Of a DNA stretch of 57,090 nt, positions 53,806-57,090 are shown in pieces. A model generated the notes under the pieces. The model was not told the origin of the DNA. It worked only from the letters and a program-made list of their open reading frames with translations, and ran no database searches. How positions within the stretch are numbered: the stretch's first letter is position 1; each line of letters begins with the position of its first letter. Source of the DNA: a virus; the IMG/VR virus record IMGVR_UViG_3300020193_000025, positions 1 to 57,090 of that record; one strand, 5' to 3'. The position numbers and the translations under genes were made by a program.

Positions 53806-54521
53806 TGAGTTTTACTTCTAGATTTCCATCAATTTGTATTGATGGATTTTATTCCGAACCAGATGAAATCGTCAAATGGGCTTCATCTTTAGAATATAAT
53901 AAAGACCCCAAGTCTGGATGGCCTGGTTGGAGAACTCCGCCACTATCCACTATTGATTATCAATTTGATGATCAATTTAGTAAAAAATTAATGGGAGTAT
54001 TTTTTGATCTAGATCGAGATTGGGTTAGTTGGGAGATACAAACTCATTTCCAAATTATAAAACCATTTTCTGGTGATAAAAATGATCCAAGGAATTGGGG
54101 TTGGGTTCATCAGGATTCTGATGGTGTTTATGATTTGGTAAAAGGATTTGAACCAATGAAATGCGAGTACGCAGGAATTTTATATTTAACTCCAGAGGCA
54201 GATTTGGACACTGGTACATCTATTTTTAGATCAAAAGTAAAAGATCCAGACACAAAACAGCCTTTCAAAAAAGAACTATTTTCTGGAGAAGAAATTGAGT
54301 TTGAAAAATATAAAGAAGGTATGATTAATGCTAGATCTCAATTTGAAGAGACAATACGTTACTGCAATGTATACAATAGATTAATTGCATTTGAAGCGTC
54401 AAATTACCATGCAGCAATGAACTTCAAAATGGATTCCGATAAGATTAGATTGACTCAAGTATTTTTTATAAAAAATATTAAAACACAGGTCAATCCAATT
54501 CTAAGAGGATTTTTAAGATGA
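53805..54521 (+). CDS. 2-oxoglutarate/Fe(II) dioxygenase-like protein 2
   Basis: A 238-residue protein. The core shows GWVHQDSDGVYDL (residues ~99-111), AGILYLTPEADLDTGTSIFR (~123-142), YNRLIAFEASNYHAAMNF (~190-207) and DKIRLTQVFF (~212-221). H102 and D104, H202 and R215 form the expected triad and arginine. It is only distantly similar to proteins 1 and 3; the opening (FPSICIDGFYSEPDEIVKWASSLEY) is that of the family in which the N-terminal helix describes the fold. It is inserted between the two paralogues 53080 and 54518, overlapping them by one and four bases. Confidence 0.78.
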   Translation: MSFTSRFPSICIDGFYSEPDEIVKWASSLEYNKDPKSGWPGWRTPPLSTIDYQFDDQFSKKLMGVFFDLDRDWVSWEIQTHFQIIKPFSGDKNDPRNWGWVHQDSDGVYDLVKGFEPMKCEYAGILYLTPEADLDTGTSIFRSKVKDPDTKQPFKKELFSGEEIEFEKYKEGMINARSQFEETIRYCNVYNRLIAFEASNYHAAMNFKMDSDKIRLTQVFFIKNIKTQVNPILRGFLR

Positions 54522-55309
54522 AAAAAAATTTTATTAATGAGGATGAAGTTTTTGCCTTGAATGAAGGATTGGAAGCAAAAGTTTATACTATAGGTCCAGA
54601 AAAAGCCAAAATAACCTATGTTGATAATTTTTATAAAAATCCAGATTTGGTTAGGGACCTTGCGTTAACAATTCCACCAACAAGGAATCCAATTATTATG
54701 GCTGGAGCTCCTGGATCTAGAGTCGATGCGTATTATAATTTTTCCCCCATGTCTCCATTTTTTCATTATATTTTTAGAAATGTTTACGGAGATATAGTTA
54801 AAGATATATCTGATGAAAAAATTTATGATTCCATGAAAGGAGTCACTTTTTGCGTAAATGTAACTCAATCAGACATTCTCAATCCAATTGTCCCACATGT
54901 AGATGATACTGGAGACCTACTTTTTGCAGCAACCGTATATCTCAATAAACCAGAAGAATGTGCGGGAGGAACTTCCTTTTATACTTTAGAAGGAGAACAG
55001 CGAAGTAGTGCAGATAAAATTGATGCATGGTTAAAAAAAGTAGGCAAGTATCCATACTATGATAATTATATTACTGACAGTGAATCTGACTGGGAAATGA
55101 TTCATTTGGCTGAAATGCAGTATAATAGGTTTGTAATCTATCCAGCAAATATTTTACACACAGGATATATAAAACCAGAAATGTTTACTGGAGACACTCA
55201 TCGTTTAGTCCAGATGTTCTTTGTTTTTCTTGGCGGACCAGGATCATTCTTACCAGTGAATCATAATGAATATAAAAAATACTTAGAGAATAAAGATGCA
55301 TCTAGTTAA
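54518..55309 (+). CDS. 2-oxoglutarate/Fe(II) dioxygenase-like protein 3
   Basis: A 263-residue protein, paralogue of the one at 53080 over nearly its whole length: NFINEDEVFALNEGLEAKVYTIG, NPDLVRDLALTIPPTRNP, PHVDDTGDLLFAATVYLNKPEECAGGTSFY, NRFVIYPANILHTGYIKPEMFTGDTHRLVQMFF. H127, D129, H214 and R229 correspond to the triad and the 2-oxoglutarate-binding arginine. A 25-residue tail (GGPGSFLPVNHNEYKKYLENKDASS) is extra. Duplication followed by change of the tail suggests two different substrates or sites. It overlaps the next gene by 14 bases. Confidence 0.8.
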   Translation: MKKNFINEDEVFALNEGLEAKVYTIGPEKAKITYVDNFYKNPDLVRDLALTIPPTRNPIIMAGAPGSRVDAYYNFSPMSPFFHYIFRNVYGDIVKDISDEKIYDSMKGVTFCVNVTQSDILNPIVPHVDDTGDLLFAATVYLNKPEECAGGTSFYTLEGEQRSSADKIDAWLKKVGKYPYYDNYITDSESDWEMIHLAEMQYNRFVIYPANILHTGYIKPEMFTGDTHRLVQMFFVFLGGPGSFLPVNHNEYKKYLENKDASS

Positions 55310-55883
55310 GGCTTTTGAAAATTTTATTTCTATAGAAGAAAAAAATATTTTAAACAAATGGACTCTTGCGAATTATAATCAAGATTATTTTATTGACCCA
55401 AGAATGGATTCTCGGGGATTAAAAAGAACGAAGTTAACAACTAGGTTTGCTACTCCATTAGTTACACCATCATTATTTGTAAGTTCAAACTCAAATTTTG
55501 AGTATCCGAGTTTAGTATACAACATACAAAGAAGAATAATATATACCTTTGGATTTAATGAATATGGTTTGTCTCCAGTTGGCAAGAATGGTATAATTAC
55601 AGAAATAGGTTTTAAGGGAGGAACTGTACATCCACATATTGATCCAGTTTGGATTGAAAATACGGATACTATTCATTGCAATATAATAACACAAAAACCA
55701 AAATCTGGTGGAATTACATATATTGAAAATGAACCGTGGGAGGTTAATGAAACTGATCTTCTGATGTATGTTGTATCTTCGGCAGAACATAAGGTAGATG
55801 AAATCATTGGGGACAAAAATAGAATATTATGGATTTTTAGTTTTATCTTATCAAAAAATGATGCGGAGAAAATTTTATCATGA
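55296..55883 (+). CDS. 2-oxoglutarate/Fe(II) dioxygenase-like protein 4
   Basis: A 195-residue protein, the smallest of the four. GGTVHPHIDPVWI (residues ~108-120) carries H114 and D116, SSAEHKVDEI (~161-170) carries H165 and KNRILWIF carries R176, the expected set for a 2-oxoglutarate-dependent oxygenase; ITQKPKSGGITYIENEP lies between. Similar proteins (without the family name known to me) are frequent in cyanophages. It ends four bases into the nucleotidyltransferase gene (ATGA overlap). Confidence 0.72.
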   Translation: MHLVKAFENFISIEEKNILNKWTLANYNQDYFIDPRMDSRGLKRTKLTTRFATPLVTPSLFVSSNSNFEYPSLVYNIQRRIIYTFGFNEYGLSPVGKNGIITEIGFKGGTVHPHIDPVWIENTDTIHCNIITQKPKSGGITYIENEPWEVNETDLLMYVVSSAEHKVDEIIGDKNRILWIFSFILSKNDAEKILS

Positions 55884-56281
55884 AAACAGTTTTTGTTAAT
55901 GGTACTTTCGATATCCTGCACCCAGGACATATAGAACTTTTCAAAGTTGCTAAATCTTTGGGAGATAGGGTCATTGTCGCAACGGATAGTGACGAAAAAA
56001 TTCGTAGGGATAAAGGACCAAATAAACCCATTAATGATCTATGTCACAGAGTTTCTATGCTCCAATCAATTAGATACATAGATATGGTTCTATATTTTAA
56101 TACTAAAGAAGAGTTGGAATCAATTATAAAATTATACCAACCAGACATTCTTCTCTTGGGAAATGATTGGGAGAATGGAATAGTAATTGGAAAAGAATTT
56201 GCAAAATCCGTAAGATTTTTTCCTAGGGTTGGAAATTATTCTACTAGTAATATTGTTAATAAGATCAAAAATCATGAGTAA
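55880..56281 (+). CDS. Nucleotidyltransferase resembling the C-terminal half of HldE
   Basis: A 133-residue protein of the cytidylyltransferase-like superfamily. VNGTFDILHPGHIELFKVAKSLGDRVIVATDSDEKIRRDKGPNKPIN (residues ~5-51) matches the HldE nucleotidyltransferase (NG.FDILHAGHVSYL..A..LGDRLIVAVNSD.S..RLKG..RP.N), including the HxGH ATP-binding motif (H14, G16, H17). PDILLLGNDW (~89-98) and GNYSTSNIVNKI (~117-128) match the distal motifs KGGDY and GCSTTNII of the same enzyme. Known reaction: heptose 1-phosphate + ATP to ADP-heptose + PPi. It ends 8 bases into the kinase gene. Confidence 0.82.
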   Translation: MKTVFVNGTFDILHPGHIELFKVAKSLGDRVIVATDSDEKIRRDKGPNKPINDLCHRVSMLQSIRYIDMVLYFNTKEELESIIKLYQPDILLLGNDWENGIVIGKEFAKSVRFFPRVGNYSTSNIVNKIKNHE

Positions 56282-57047
56282 TTTTTCGGTATTAGTTGTT
56301 GGCGATTCATGCGAAGATGAGTATGTTTATGGATCGGTCACTAGGATCAGTCCAGAAGCTCCTGTACCCGTATTAAAGTATGAATACTTAGAAAAGTCTT
56401 TAGGAATGGCTGCAAATGTCAATGAGAACTTAAAATCTTTTGGAATGCAAACAAATCTTGTCACACAAAAAGAAAAAATAGTAAAAAGAAGATTTATTGA
56501 TAGACAAACAGGACAACAGTTGATGCGAATGGATGAAGAAAACGTATCTACATTTTGCAGTGCAGCTCAGATCCGAATTGCTTTCATTCATGGAAATTAT
56601 GATGTCTTAGTGATTTCGGATTATGATAAGGGATTTTTGGGTTACAGTGAATTAGAAGATCTATGTCAAAGTTTTGATGGTCCTGTTTTTGTAGATACAA
56701 AGAAAAAAAGACTTATTAAAAAAGAAAATGTATTTTTCAAAATAAATTTAAAAGAGTATGAGAAATTAGACAAGGATTGTTTGCCGGATCCAACAAATTT
56801 AATTGTAACTCTTGGGGCAAATGGTGTAAAATGGAATGGTATAGACTTTGCATCCGAGAAAGTACCAGTATATGATGTAGTTGGAGCGGGAGATACTTTT
56901 CTTGCGGCTTTAGTTTATCATTATATGATTACGTCAACTATGAAAGAGTCTATTGAATTTGCAAATAAAGCTGCTGCACTTGCAGTTCAGCATCCTGGGA
57001 CTTATAAACTTACTGAAAATGACATTAATTTACTGTGTGGATATTGA
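56274..57047 (+). CDS. PfkB-family sugar kinase resembling the N-terminal half of HldE
   Basis: A 257-residue protein. VVGDSCEDEYVYGSVTRISPEAPVPVLK (residues ~8-35) corresponds to the HldE kinase start (VVGDVMLDRYWYGP..RISPEAPVPVV). KRRFIDRQTGQQLMRMDEE (~70-88), YDVLVISDYDKG, VYDVVGAGDTFLAALVYHY (~209-228; GAGDT has the catalytic Asp) and LAVQHPGT follow. About 25 residues present in E. coli HldE between the ANV segment and the RxxxRxxQQLxR segment are missing, and the GGAAN motif reads GMAAN. Known reaction: phosphorylation of heptose 7-phosphate at C1. ATG at 56274 chosen because the conserved part begins there; the upstream ATG (56229) lies in the preceding gene. Confidence 0.8.
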   Translation: MSNFSVLVVGDSCEDEYVYGSVTRISPEAPVPVLKYEYLEKSLGMAANVNENLKSFGMQTNLVTQKEKIVKRRFIDRQTGQQLMRMDEENVSTFCSAAQIRIAFIHGNYDVLVISDYDKGFLGYSELEDLCQSFDGPVFVDTKKKRLIKKENVFFKINLKEYEKLDKDCLPDPTNLIVTLGANGVKWNGIDFASEKVPVYDVVGAGDTFLAALVYHYMITSTMKESIEFANKAAALAVQHPGTYKLTENDINLLCGY

Positions 57048-57090
57048 TGGTACAATTTGTAATAATTCCAAAGATGGAAATTATATATCA
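57019..57090 (+). CDS. HAD-type phosphatase, N-terminal part only
   Basis: 24 codons up to the window end: MTLIYCVDIDGTICNNSKDG followed by NYIS. DIDGT is the DxDGT motif I of haloacid-dehalogenase-type phosphatases, with the nucleophile Asp at residue 8 and the acid/base Asp at residue 10. The ATG at 57019 overlaps the kinase gene by 29 bases. In the HldE pathway a phosphatase (GmhB) acts between the kinase and the nucleotidyltransferase; the small HAD gene at this place would fit that step, but the rest of the protein is outside the window. Confidence 0.7.
   Translation, partial: MTLIYCVDIDGTICNNSKDGNYIS

Noticed and set aside
1-57090. CRISPR arrays, insertion sequences, integrase and attachment sites
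   Set aside because: I looked for regularly spaced repeats, transposase-type proteins, terminal inverted repeats and recombinase motifs and found none; the genome reads as a lytic phage.

Overview
The window looks like part of the genome of a marine T4-like cyanophage (a contractile-tailed myovirus of Prochlorococcus or Synechococcus). All 53 genes I call lie on the + strand, tightly packed and often overlapping. The evidence for a T4-like phage is recognisable baseplate wedge proteins gp25, gp6 and gp8 in one cluster, several very large repeat-rich tail proteins of the kind found in cyanophages, and T4-type late promoters (TATAAATA or one-base variants) in gaps before structural genes. I cannot name the isolate. 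No tRNA, rRNA, CRISPR array, insertion sequence, integrase or attachment site was seen. Region 1 (1-3.9 kb) is an early-type block of short genes, visibly richer in G+C than the rest. It has sigma-70-like promoters, a promoter module repeated four times (GTCCACTGAG or GTCACACAGGGGG box plus -10), and about 460 bases without a gene (2463-2920) holding a repeated CTCAGAG element. Region 2 (3.9-6.7 kb) is AT-rich with more small genes, a conserved family-2-like glycosyltransferase and a start of late-type expression. Region 3 (6.7-35.7 kb) is the baseplate and tail-fibre module: gp25, gp6, a 2977-residue protein with a YHYH-like domain, two further fibre-like proteins, gp8, a 2501-residue DUF4815-type protein and smaller structural proteins. 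It closes with a strong intrinsic terminator. Region 4 (35.7-48.6 kb) encodes adhesin or fibre-like proteins: a 1526-residue repeat protein, two small structural proteins, a 1272-residue fibre with substrate-binding-like repeats and a probable beta-helix, three tandem Cys/Gly/Trp-rich paralogues, and a protein with a tail-assembly-chaperone-like tail. Several genes are separated by hairpin terminators and late promoters. Region 5 (48.6 kb to the end) is the most unusual part. After a hairpin terminator comes a GT9-like glycosyltransferase, then a chain of nine genes that touch or overlap: a NodU/CmcH-type carbamoyltransferase, a flavin-dependent tryptophan-halogenase-like enzyme, four 2-oxoglutarate/Fe(II) dioxygenase-like proteins, a nucleotidyltransferase and a sugar kinase resembling the two halves of HldE, and the first 24 codons of a HAD-type phosphatase. 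Active-site motifs look intact in nearly all of them. My inference is that this run makes or modifies a nucleotide-activated sugar (heptose-like) and adds carbamoyl, hydroxyl and/or halogen groups to a glycan, a tail protein or another host or virion target. The placement directly behind the adhesin genes suggests decoration of the virion or of the host surface, but the substrate cannot be read from sequence.
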